Of a DNA stretch of 19,663 bases, positions 8,335 through 14,619 are shown piece after piece. This stretch comes from Bacteriovoracaceae bacterium UBA2428. GTDB lineage: Bacteria; Bdellovibrionota; UBA2428. The position numbers and the translations under genes were made by a program. Numbering within the stretch: the first letter of the stretch is position 1; each line of letters begins with the position of its first letter. The stretch is taken from assembly GCA_002343545.1 (NCBI GenBank), contig DDRA01000033.1, forward strand, positions 13,066 to 32,728, read 5' to 3'. The notes under the pieces are model-generated. The model ran no database searches and had not been told where the DNA came from. It was given only the letters and a program-made list of their open reading frames with translations.

Positions 8335-8940
8335 CTATTGCAGGATGAACTGCGTGAAGTAGACGTCCTTGATCTGGCCGCGGGGTAGGTAACCGTTGAC
8401 CTTGTTGCGAATTTCTTCGCGCAGGAAGTCCCGTCCGTCCGAGGACTCGATCTGTTCGTAGGTTTTGCTCGAAAGGAGGATCGTGATGAAGTCACGAATC
8501 TTAGGCTTGAGCTTCTGCATCTCGGCCTTCACGAAGTCGTCGTTCACCTCGAAGACGACGTCGACCTTGGCGAAGTTCGCGCCGCGCGAGTCGGCCAGGT
8601 TGACCATGAAGCTTTCCGTGAAGAACTCGACCGCCACTTCGGGCGCGGCCGGCTTGGCGTCGTGGCCGTCCGCGGCCGCGGCTCCATGACCGCCGCCATG
8701 GGCGCCGTCTTCCGAAGCCGCGATGTCGCCGAGCGAGACCTTGGCGGCGGGCTTGACCATGACTTTGTAGAGGGCGAACGCGACGAAGCCGACGATCAAG
8801 ACGTTCAGTACGAGCACGATCAGCAGAATCTTGGGAACGCCTCCGCCGCCGGAGCCCTTCGCGGCTTCTCCGTCTTTTCTTTGTACGGCGTCGTTCTCGC
8901 CGCCTGCTTCCGTGTTCGGCGCTGCTTGCTCTTCGGCCAC
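8335..8940 (-). CDS. fliL: FliL, flagellar motor-associated membrane protein
   Basis: A 201-residue single-pass inner-membrane protein that surrounds the stator units near the MS ring. It has a polar, Glu/Gly-rich cytoplasmic N-terminus, a transmembrane helix at about 38-58, a His/Ala/Gly-rich linker (about 75-95), and a periplasmic stomatin-like domain ending in VYFTQFILQ, the typical FliL C-terminus. The frame stays open to 9096, but I chose the GTG at 8940-8938. It has GGGAGG (8945-8950) 4 nt upstream, and the sigma-54 promoter just upstream predicts a transcript start near 8951. The ATG at 8958-8956 would then lie outside the mRNA and lacks a good ribosome binding site. First gene of the export/C-ring operon. 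Confidence 0.93.
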   Translation of the reverse strand: MAEEQAAPNTEAGGENDAVQRKDGEAAKGSGGGGVPKILLIVLVLNVLIVGFVAFALYKVMVKPAAKVSLGDIAASEDGAHGGGHGAAAADGHDAKPAAPEVAVEFFTESFMVNLADSRGANFAKVDVVFEVNDDFVKAEMQKLKPKIRDFITILLSSKTYEQIESSDGRDFLREEIRNKVNGYLPRGQIKDVYFTQFILQ

Positions 8941-8944
8941 GTGC

Positions 8945-8950
8945 CCTCCC
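8945..8950 (-). promoter_or_regulatory. Ribosome binding site deciding the fliL GTG start
   Basis: GGGAGG on the minus strand, 4 nt before GTG. It begins almost exactly at the transcript start predicted from the sigma-54 promoter, so the 5' leader would be only about 10 nt. The spacing is a little short but acceptable. Confidence 0.65.
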
Positions 8951-8961
8951 GAGAACATGGG

Positions 8962-8977
8962 AGCAAAGCACGTGCCA
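8962..8977 (-). promoter_or_regulatory. Sigma-54 (RpoN) -24/-12 promoter for fliL operon
   Basis: The minus strand reads TGGCACG, four bases, TTGCT. This matches the sigma-54 consensus TGGCACG-N4-TTGCW with the invariant GG (8976-8975) and GC (8964-8963) separated by the canonical 10 bp. The predicted transcript start is near 8951, just before the fliL ribosome binding site. Flagellar class II/III genes with sigma-54 control are well known in polar flagellates. The match is direct from sequence; activity is inferred. Confidence 0.85.
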
Positions 8978-9026
8978 CGGGCTTGTCGGCCCGGAAGGCA
9001 TTCTACCCCCGCCGAAGGGACGAGGA

Positions 9027-9055
9027 TTTGACGAGATCGCACGGAACTTTGACGA
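9027..9055 (-). repeat. Two direct repeats upstream of the sigma-54 promoter, possible activator site
   Basis: TTTGACGA on the plus strand occurs at 9027-9034 and again at 9048-9055, exactly 21 bp apart, that is two helical turns. They lie about 76-104 bp upstream of the predicted fliL transcript start, where sigma-54 activators of the NtrC/FleQ/FlrC type commonly bind. The second copy touches the outer arm of the terminator hairpin. A role as an enhancer site is inference. Confidence 0.4.
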
Positions 9056-9058
9056 AAG

Positions 9059-9090
9059 CCCCACCGCGACGGGAAACCGTCACGGTGGGG
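9059..9090 (-). terminator. Probable intrinsic terminator after flgE
   Basis: An inverted repeat with 8-bp outer arms (CCCCACCG / CGGTGGGG), one mismatch, then 5-bp inner arms (GACGG / CCGTC) and a 4-base loop. In the direction of flgE transcription the stem is followed by CTTT, a short U-tract, 34 nt after the flgE stop. It separates the fliF-flgE unit from the fliL unit. The U-tract is weak, so read-through is possible. Confidence 0.65.
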
Positions 9091-9124
9091 CGTCAAAGAC
9101 CGAGCTTAGACGTCAGGAAACCGA

Positions 9125-10423
9125 TCAGCGCTTGAGGTTAATGATGTCCTGCAGGAGCTCGTCGCTCGCCGTGATCGTCTTCGCGTTCGCTTGGAAGTTA
9201 CGCTGGGTTTGGATCATCTTCACGAACTCGTTGGCGAGGTCGACGTTCGAGGATTCGAGCGTCTTCGAGACCACCTGGCCGCGACCCGCTTCGCCGGCCG
9301 AACCGACGAGCGGCTGACCCGAAAGGACGGCTTCCTTGAAGCGGTTCGAACCGAGCTTGTAGAGACCTTCGTTGTTCTCGAAGCGGGCCAGCGCCATCTT
9401 CGCGAGCGGACGCGTCACGCCGTTCGAGTAGCTGCCCGAAACCACGCCTTGCTCGTCGACCGAAAAGTTCGTCAGGTTGCCGGCCGCGTAGCCGTCTTGA
9501 AGTTGACGGTAGACCTGGCTGTTCGAACCGTACTGCGTCGAACCCTGCGTTCCCGTTCCCTTGCGCGTGATGATCGAGTCGCCGAAGTTGAAGTCGACCT
9601 TCTGACCGGCTTGGGCGCCGCGGAAGCTGATATTCGACTCGAGAATCTCATCGGAGTTCAGCTTGCCGTCGGGCGTGAAGGTCAGCTTGCCCTTGGCGAT
9701 CACCTGGGGGGTTCCGTCCACGCCGCCCTGAAGCGCCGAGCCGTCGGCCGAAGCGTTCCACTCCCACTCGCCGTCTTGGCGCTTGTAGAAGTGCATGTTC
9801 ACGGAGTGCGCGGTGCCGGTGGTGTCGTAGATCCGCACCGCCGTCGTGAAGTCGGCGGTCTTGTCGGCCGTCGCGAGGTCGAAGGCCGCCGGGTTGACGG
9901 TCTTGCGGGTGTCGAGGTTCGCGTCGATCCGGATCGAGGTCGAGCCTTTGGCGGGGATCGTGTTCGACGAGAACTGGATGTCCGTGAGCTCCGTGGCCGA
10001 CTTGCCGGTCTCGGGATCGACTTTGTAGCCTTGGAGCAGCGAACCGTCGGTCGAGGTCATGCGGCCCTTGTCGTCGAAGCGGAAGGAACCGTCACGGGTG
10101 TAGGAAACTTCGCCCGCGCCGCCCGAGTTCTTGAGGATAAAGAAGCCGTCGCCGCGGATCGCCATGTCGGCGTCCCGTTCGGTCGGCGTCAGGTTACCTT
10201 GCGTGAAGATCGAGGTGACGCCCGCCAAGCGCACGCCGCGGCCGATCTGGTTGCCGCCCAAGATGCCTTTCAGGTTGGACGCGATGACGTCCTGGAACTC
10301 GCCGCGGCTGGCTTTGTAGGCCGTGGTGCCGGCGTTCGCGATGTTGTCGCCGATGATTCCGAGCGCGGAACCCGAAGCTTGAAGTCCGGAAATGCCCGTG
10401 TAAAGGCCTGCCAAAATGCTCAT
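9125..10423 (-). CDS. flgE: FlgE, flagellar hook protein
   Basis: A 432-residue axial protein that polymerises into the hook joining rod and filament. The N-terminal D0 region contains GISGLQASGSALGIIGDNIA followed by NAGTTAYK, the classic rod/hook signature. The middle part carries the FlgE D1/D2 regions, including RDADMAIRGDGFFIL near residues 82-96 and YTRDGSFRFDDKG near 108-120. The C-terminus is a D0 helix reading SSNVDLANEFVKMIQTQRNF then QANAKTITASDELLQDIINL. Size is within the usual range. The ATG has GGGGGAG upstream. It is followed by the terminator hairpin and preceded by a structured 146-nt gap, so hook expression may be set separately from the upstream genes. Confidence 0.97.
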   Translation of the reverse strand: MSILAGLYTGISGLQASGSALGIIGDNIANAGTTAYKASRGEFQDVIASNLKGILGGNQIGRGVRLAGVTSIFTQGNLTPTERDADMAIRGDGFFILKNSGGAGEVSYTRDGSFRFDDKGRMTSTDGSLLQGYKVDPETGKSATELTDIQFSSNTIPAKGSTSIRIDANLDTRKTVNPAAFDLATADKTADFTTAVRIYDTTGTAHSVNMHFYKRQDGEWEWNASADGSALQGGVDGTPQVIAKGKLTFTPDGKLNSDEILESNISFRGAQAGQKVDFNFGDSIITRKGTGTQGSTQYGSNSQVYRQLQDGYAAGNLTNFSVDEQGVVSGSYSNGVTRPLAKMALARFENNEGLYKLGSNRFKEAVLSGQPLVGSAGEAGRGQVVSKTLESSNVDLANEFVKMIQTQRNFQANAKTITASDELLQDIINLKR

Positions 10424-10569
10424 AGTATCTCCCCCAAAAATAGCGATTTCGGGTGGGCCGCGAATTCGTCGCGTCCCTGGGGAGCCCCGCGGAGGTCGTC
10501 CGCGTCCAGCTCGTTAAACCGAAATCTTTTCCCCTCGGTCGTTGTCTTTCGATCTTCAGTCTCTCGGAC
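10424..10569 (-). promoter_or_regulatory. Structured 146-nt gap before flgE; no clear promoter
   Basis: No gene is visible here. In the transcript direction an 8-bp inverted repeat (GATTTCGG at 10526-10519 with CCGAAATC at 10452-10445) encloses two short perfect hairpins, at 10503-10489 (GCGGA/TCCGC) and 10473-10459 (CGCGA/TCGCG). It is followed by a run of five U (10440-10436) and then the GGGGGAG ribosome binding site of flgE. It could be a leader structure or attenuator. I saw no convincing sigma-28, sigma-54 or sigma-70 promoter in it. Confidence 0.35.
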
Positions 10570-11001
10570 TCAGATCATCACCGTGCTATCGATGTTCGTG
10601 AAGACGTTGTCCTTCAGCGAATCCTTGTCGATGGCCGTGATGACCGTGTTGTTCTTCACGCTCACGACGAAGGCGCCCTTGTCCGAAAGAATCAGGCTTT
10701 CGCGCGATCCCTTCTCGCCGGCCTTCTGCACCGCTTCGCGCATCTTCAGCATGTCGTCGGGGCTCAACTCGATCCCGCGACTCTGGAGGCGCGCTTGCGC
10801 GTGAGCCGAGAATTTCAACTCGGCCGCGCCGCTTGTCTTCGGCGCGTTCTGAAGCTGTTGCCCGAGGAACTCCGAGAACGGTTGCGCGGGCGCTTTGCCC
10901 TTGCCCGTCCCGGTCGCCTCCGGTTTCGGTCGGTCGACCCGCTCGAGTCTCTCGAGAGGAAGCGATCCGGCCCCGGTCGGTCCCAGCTTCACGTTCGACA
11001 T
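10570..11001 (-). CDS. TIGR02530-type conserved flagellar operon protein
   Basis: A 143-residue cytoplasmic protein of the family known as TIGR02530, a conserved flagellar operon protein usually found beside flgD and flgE. Its biochemical role is not established. The N-terminal 55 residues are Pro/Gly-rich and variable. The conserved part shows FSAHAQARLQSRGI (64-77), KGSRESLIL (98-106), VKNNTVITAI (115-124) and VFTNIDS (133-139). There is no signal peptide or membrane segment. The ATG follows flgD by 22 nt and has a strong GGAGGAGGTGA ribosome binding site that abuts the flgD stop. Position between hook cap and hook protein genes suggests a role in hook assembly, which is inference. Confidence 0.88.
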   Translation of the reverse strand: MSNVKLGPTGAGSLPLERLERVDRPKPEATGTGKGKAPAQPFSEFLGQQLQNAPKTSGAAELKFSAHAQARLQSRGIELSPDDMLKMREAVQKAGEKGSRESLILSDKGAFVVSVKNNTVITAIDKDSLKDNVFTNIDSTVMI

Positions 11002-11023
11002 CTTACTTTCGTCACCTCCTCCT

Positions 11024-11938
11024 CTAACGGTACATCATCGGAAGCAGGGGATGAAGAGAGGAACCCTCTTCATTGCCTGCGGTCGTCGTTTCGTTCCGGG
11101 CCAGTTCCTTCGCGACGTCGTCCGCGACCGCGACTTTCGGCGCGGCGGCGACGGCGTCGGATTTCGGAGCCTCGGCCCCGTTCGCTTTCTGAGATGCGTT
11201 TTCCGTGCCAGACGTTTTCCCGTCGTTCGTCGCCAAAGCCTTGTCTTTGGTCTCGCTCGACTCCTTGATCGTCTCGACGTCGTTGAGGCCGATACGTTGG
11301 TCGCCCACGAGCAGGAAGACGACGCCGCTGCTGGACGTCACGCCGGTGACGCGACCTTCGAGTTTCGTCTCGATCTTGACGTCCTTGCCGTCCATTCCCT
11401 TGCCGGAAATGGCGTAGGTATAACGACCCGCGGGCATGGGGCGACCCGTCTCGTCGTTGCCGTCCCACTTGGTCTGGATCTCGCCCTGGTTGCGCGAGCC
11501 CATATTCATCGTCCGTACGGTTTCGCCGTTGAGGTCCTTGATCTCGACCTTGATCTCGTTCATGTCTTGCGGCGCCTTGAACTGCAACGCCGAAGGCTTT
11601 TCCTTGTCGTGGTAGATCGTCGCGCGGTCCGCGGCGATGCTCTTGCCGACGAGCTGAAGCGCGGCGACTTGCGAATTATTCTGGTTCGAAACGAGCTTCT
11701 CGATGTTCTTGTTCATCGAGATCTGCTGCTCGAGCTGCGAGAACATCGCCATCTGCTGCGAAAACTGCTCGTTGTTGACCGGATTCATGGGGTCTTGGTA
11801 CTTCAGCTGCTCCATGAACATCTTCAGGAACTGTTCTTTGTCGAGCTGCTTGGGCTGGGCGTAGAGGTTCTTCTCCATCGGAGTTCCGTTCATCCGATTG
11901 AGCTGGCTTCCCAAAGACTCGTTCTTCGGAATTTCCAT
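11024..11938 (-). CDS. flgD: FlgD, hook cap protein with long C-terminal tail
   Basis: A 304-residue secreted scaffold that caps the growing hook. The N-terminal signature FLKMFMEQLKYQDPMNP is at 37-53, followed by the helix with QQMAMFSQLEQQISMNKNIE (61-80). The middle contains the FlgD Ig/tudor-like part, with TKWDGNDETGRPMPAGRYTY near 156-175 and a final strand LVGDQRIGLNDVETI near 210-224. FlgD proteins usually end about here. This one continues for some 78 residues rich in Ala, Lys, Glu, Asp and Ser, ending in the hydrophobic peptide HPLLPMMYR. The ATG has a strong AAAGGAGG site 6 nt upstream. A 78-nt gap with a hairpin separates it from fliK. Confidence 0.96.
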   Translation of the reverse strand: MEIPKNESLGSQLNRMNGTPMEKNLYAQPKQLDKEQFLKMFMEQLKYQDPMNPVNNEQFSQQMAMFSQLEQQISMNKNIEKLVSNQNNSQVAALQLVGKSIAADRATIYHDKEKPSALQFKAPQDMNEIKVEIKDLNGETVRTMNMGSRNQGEIQTKWDGNDETGRPMPAGRYTYAISGKGMDGKDVKIETKLEGRVTGVTSSSGVVFLLVGDQRIGLNDVETIKESSETKDKALATNDGKTSGTENASQKANGAEAPKSDAVAAAPKVAVADDVAKELARNETTTAGNEEGSSLHPLLPMMYR

Positions 11939-11963
11939 CGTACGCCTCCTTTCGTCCGAATCA

Positions 11964-11993
11964 CCGGCGACCCGCCTTCACGCGGGCCGCCGG
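11964..11993 (-). other. Strong stem-loop between fliK and flgD
   Basis: A 12-bp inverted repeat with a single mismatch and a 6-base loop, lying in the 78-nt gap, about 23 nt after the fliK stop and just upstream of the flgD ribosome binding site. No U-run follows it in the transcript direction, so it is not a classical terminator. It might protect or cleave the mRNA or modulate flgD translation; function is inference, the structure is seen. Confidence 0.5.
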
Positions 11994-12016
11994 CTCAAGT
12001 TAACTAACCAAGATCC

Positions 12017-13534
12017 TCAGGCCGATTTCCGGCGATCGAAAACCGATTCCCACTGATCGCGCGCGTTTTCCCGACGCTCCTCGCGACCGAAGCCGTCAAA
12101 GGAACCGCCTTCGCGACGTTCCGACGACAAGCTTCCGCCGCTCGTGGACGTGACCTGCACATCCGATGCCCGCCGGTTTGCCGACAGGTCACGAACGTCC
12201 AGGAACGAGTCCGCCGAAGCAAGGGCATCGCGAACGACGGCCGTCGATCCGCGGGCGACGAACTCAAGGTCGGCCGCGCGCGGTCCTTCGTTCAGCTTCG
12301 ACGACAAGTCGAGGCGGGCCGCTTCCAGCGCCTTCAAGGTCTCCGGCCGTTCGGCCGACACCTGAACGCGAACCTGGTTGCGACTCATCGAAACGCGAAC
12401 TTCGATGGTTCCGAGGGACTGCGGGTTGAGCTCGACCTTGATCGTTCCTCCGCCTTGAGCCTTCAGTTGATCGATCCGATCGGCGACGAACTTGATCGAT
12501 TCGCCGCTGACCCTCGGATCGCGATCGCCTTCGCCCAGGCCGGCGGCCCCGACGACGGCGGGCATCCGCGCGTTCGAGAGCTGTTCGCCGCGGTGGGCGC
12601 CTTCCGAAGCGAGATCGGCGCGATCGAGCAGGAACGACTTCGCGTCGCGAACCTTGCCCTTCGGCGAAAATTCTTCGACGAGTTCGGTCGTCAATGCGCG
12701 ATCCTTCGATCCCATCTCGCGCGGCTCGGCGCTCGCGACTTCCCGCTTCGGCGCGTTCCCGCGTTCGAGGGTCTCGCGGACGTCCGACTTCGGCGCGGCC
12801 GAACGTTCCCGAAGTTTGGGCTCGGGGTTCGACGCGACCGGCGGCGCCGACTCTTCGACGAGGGCCGAGAAGCGGTCCGCCGTCGTCGCCGCGAGGGGCG
12901 GCAACGCGGATTCGGCGCGATCGTTCCGTTCGGTCCGGGGCTTCGAGGCAAGCGCCGGCGGCGCCGCGGGAAGCAGTCCCCGCTCCAGGCCCGAGCCTTC
13001 CGAAGCGACCGAAACGCCTTCGATCGTCACCGACTTTACGTCGCCCGAAGCGAGCGCGGCCGACCATTGGGCGACCGCTTCGCCCTTCGGCGCCGGAGTG
13101 GCCGACTTCGAAGCGAGTCCACGCAAGGCTTCCCGATTCATCCCTTCGGCTTCAAGCGACAAAGCCGCGGCATCCAACGTTTCGCGGCCCCCGAGGGGCG
13201 CGCGTCCAACGTTCAAAGGTTTGGTTGCCACCGAAAGGTCTTGGGTCGGGTTCAGCGGTAGGCTCAAGGCCAGCGCCGATTCGTTGCGGGCCGACTCGAG
13301 TTGACGGAGCGACGGAAATTCCGCGTTCGAAGCCGCCTCGGACAGGAATTCCTCGCGCGATCCGTTTTGGCCTTCCGCGATTTCCAGGTCCTCGACGAGT
13401 CCGAGCAGGTCGGCAAAGCCGTTCTCGCCCGTGGGGACCGGGGTCATCGCCGAGGCCAGAGGTGACGGCGACGAAGCCATCCCCTGCAGCAACGCCGACA
13501 TTCCGGTCATTGATACGTTAAAAAAATCACTCAT
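12017..13534 (-). CDS. fliK: FliK, hook-length control protein
   Basis: A 505-residue secreted molecular ruler that measures the hook and triggers the FlhB specificity switch. The first ~340 residues are low in complexity and rich in Ala, Ser, Glu and Arg, as is normal for the ruler part. The C-terminal hook-length domain lies at about 345-425, with the conserved LNPQSLG (369-375) and EVRVSM leading to VRVQVSAERPETLKALEA. A further ~80 polar residues (rich in Ser, Arg, Glu) follow the domain. The start MSDFFNVSMTGM has the strong AAGGAGG site 9 nt upstream; the gap to the preceding gene is 33 nt. A run of seven T in codons 3-5 is a possible slippage spot but the frame is intact. Confidence 0.93.
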   Translation of the reverse strand: MSDFFNVSMTGMSALLQGMASSPSPLASAMTPVPTGENGFADLLGLVEDLEIAEGQNGSREEFLSEAASNAEFPSLRQLESARNESALALSLPLNPTQDLSVATKPLNVGRAPLGGRETLDAAALSLEAEGMNREALRGLASKSATPAPKGEAVAQWSAALASGDVKSVTIEGVSVASEGSGLERGLLPAAPPALASKPRTERNDRAESALPPLAATTADRFSALVEESAPPVASNPEPKLRERSAAPKSDVRETLERGNAPKREVASAEPREMGSKDRALTTELVEEFSPKGKVRDAKSFLLDRADLASEGAHRGEQLSNARMPAVVGAAGLGEGDRDPRVSGESIKFVADRIDQLKAQGGGTIKVELNPQSLGTIEVRVSMSRNQVRVQVSAERPETLKALEAARLDLSSKLNEGPRAADLEFVARGSTAVVRDALASADSFLDVRDLSANRRASDVQVTSTSGGSLSSERREGGSFDGFGREERRENARDQWESVFDRRKSA

Positions 13535-13563
13535 CCATGTTTTCCTCCTTTCCTTAAGACGCC

Positions 13564-13576
13564 CGGCCTAAGGCCG
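13564..13576 (-). other. Short palindrome over the stop codon of the MotE-like gene
   Basis: CGGCC TTA GGCCG in the transcript direction, with the stop codon of the MotE-like gene inside it and the fliK ribosome binding site shortly downstream. It could modulate fliK translation, but it may be chance in GC-rich DNA. Confidence 0.25.
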
Positions 13577-14161
13577 AACGGGCTCCCTTGGGGCCGAAGC
13601 CTCGCCCTTTGACCCGGTGGCGGCCGGTTTACGATCCGCCAACAAGGTCGACAACGCCACGGCCCGGCTGGGCTCCATGACGTCGAAAACTCCCGCGACT
13701 TTCTTTTCCTTCATCTTCCGGAGAACCGCGACGGCGAGCGAATCCTCCATCGCCGAAACGAGCGACGCGGCTTTCTTGGGCTGCATCGTCTCGACGCTCT
13801 TCACGAGACGCGCGAGATCCTCGCCTTCATGCTTGGTCATTTCCGCGCGGAGTTTCTCGATCTGCGTCTGGACCGAGACGAGTTCCTCGATACGCAACTT
13901 CACGCGGCTTTCCTCGGCGACGAGACGCTCCTCGCGCTCGCGCAACCGACGTTGGGCTTCTTCGATTTCCTTCTTCTGGGCCGCCAGGGCGTCGTCGTAC
14001 TGCTTCGAGAGCGGAACCTTGGGCTTGGTGTCGAGTTCGGACGCGACCGACTTGGCGGGGGCCTTCTCGTCGCTGCCGTTCGCCGACTTGACGTGCAGGA
14101 GCGAGCCCGCCGCGAAGACGCCCAGCACCCCGCAGACGAAGAGAACCCAACCGTGTTTCAT
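13568..14161 (-). CDS. MotE/YlxF-like membrane protein with MgtE N-terminal-type domain
   Basis: A 197-residue protein with one N-terminal membrane helix (about 4-22), a polar stretch, a coiled coil (about 55-110, heavy in Glu, Arg and Lys), and a C-terminal helical domain (about 112-177) resembling the MgtE N-terminal domain: KSVETMQPKKAASLVSAMED and the late FDVMEPSRAVALSTLL. This architecture and the fliJ-X-fliK position match YlxF of Bacillus and the MotE family, which in other bacteria assists stator protein MotC or motor assembly. The frame is open 91 codons further, but those overlap fliJ. I chose the ATG at 14161-14159, which overlaps the fliJ stop (ATGA) and has GAGGAG upstream. Family call is fairly sure; the partner here is unknown. 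Confidence 0.85.
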   Translation of the reverse strand: MKHGWVLFVCGVLGVFAAGSLLHVKSANGSDEKAPAKSVASELDTKPKVPLSKQYDDALAAQKKEIEEAQRRLREREERLVAEESRVKLRIEELVSVQTQIEKLRAEMTKHEGEDLARLVKSVETMQPKKAASLVSAMEDSLAVAVLRKMKEKKVAGVFDVMEPSRAVALSTLLADRKPAATGSKGEASAPREPVRP

Positions 14162-14619
14162 TTGTCGGTCTCCTCGTCCAGGCGCCCGAAGCGCTCGCGC
14201 GAATGGTTCTCCGCGGTCCACCGGTCCATCCGGCGTTTCTCGAGCAGGCTCTGCTGCGCGTTGAAAGCCGAACGTTTGTTTTCTTCGAGCTTCTCGACGG
14301 CCCGGAGCTCTTGCCCGAGGTGGGCGACCCAACGGCGTTGACGCTCGATCTCGCCCTCGACGAACTGGATGTCCTTGCGGAGATGCTCGGCCCGCGCGTG
14401 CGCCAGGCGAACGATCTCGCCGTTGCGAAGACAATCCGCGCCGTTCGCCGCGGCGGCGCCGTTTTCCATGGCGTCCCGGCCCGAATCCACGCAGCGACGG
14501 AGGGCGGCGCCCAATCGGACGGCCTTTGCCTGCAGGTCCGCGAGTTCGCGACGCGCGGCTTTGAGACGATTCTCCCGCATCTGCTTGAGCGGATCGAGCT
14601 TGAAGACGAACTTAGCCAC
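14158..14619 (-). CDS. fliJ: FliJ, export ATPase stalk / chaperone escort protein
   Basis: A 153-residue, almost wholly coiled-coil protein starting AKFVFKLDPLKQMRENRLKA, the typical FliJ N-terminus (FxLdplLxlRe...). FliJ sits in the centre of the FliI hexamer like the gamma subunit of F1-ATPase and contacts FlhA. The start is GTG at 14619-14617, which overlaps the end of fliI by 8 nt. The strong site GAGGAGG (14626-14632) lies 6 nt upstream, inside the last fliI codons. FliJ sequences are poorly conserved, so position directly after fliI is part of the support. Confidence 0.93.
   Translation of the reverse strand: MAKFVFKLDPLKQMRENRLKAARRELADLQAKAVRLGAALRRCVDSGRDAMENGAAAANGADCLRNGEIVRLAHARAEHLRKDIQFVEGEIERQRRWVAHLGQELRAVEKLEENKRSAFNAQQSLLEKRRMDRWTAENHSRERFGRLDEETDK

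Noticed and set aside
9000..9005. TAGAAT on the minus strand as a sigma-70 -10 box for fliL
   Set aside because: No -35 element at 16-18 bp; probably chance beside a much better sigma-54 promoter.
8941..9096. Longer FliL beginning at 9096 or 8958
   Set aside because: The extra codons run across the terminator arm and the sigma-54 promoter and lack a ribosome binding site; GTG at 8940 is better supported.
11995..12013. TTGGTTAGTTAACTTGAG upstream of flgD as a sigma-54 promoter
   Set aside because: The GG to TG spacing and the missing GC at -12 break the consensus; several -24 bases also differ.
14162..14434. A 91-residue N-terminal extension of the MotE-like protein
   Set aside because: It overlaps fliJ in another frame and is Arg/Pro-rich nonsense. 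The inner ATG overlapping the fliJ stop has a good ribosome binding site and opens straight into a membrane helix.
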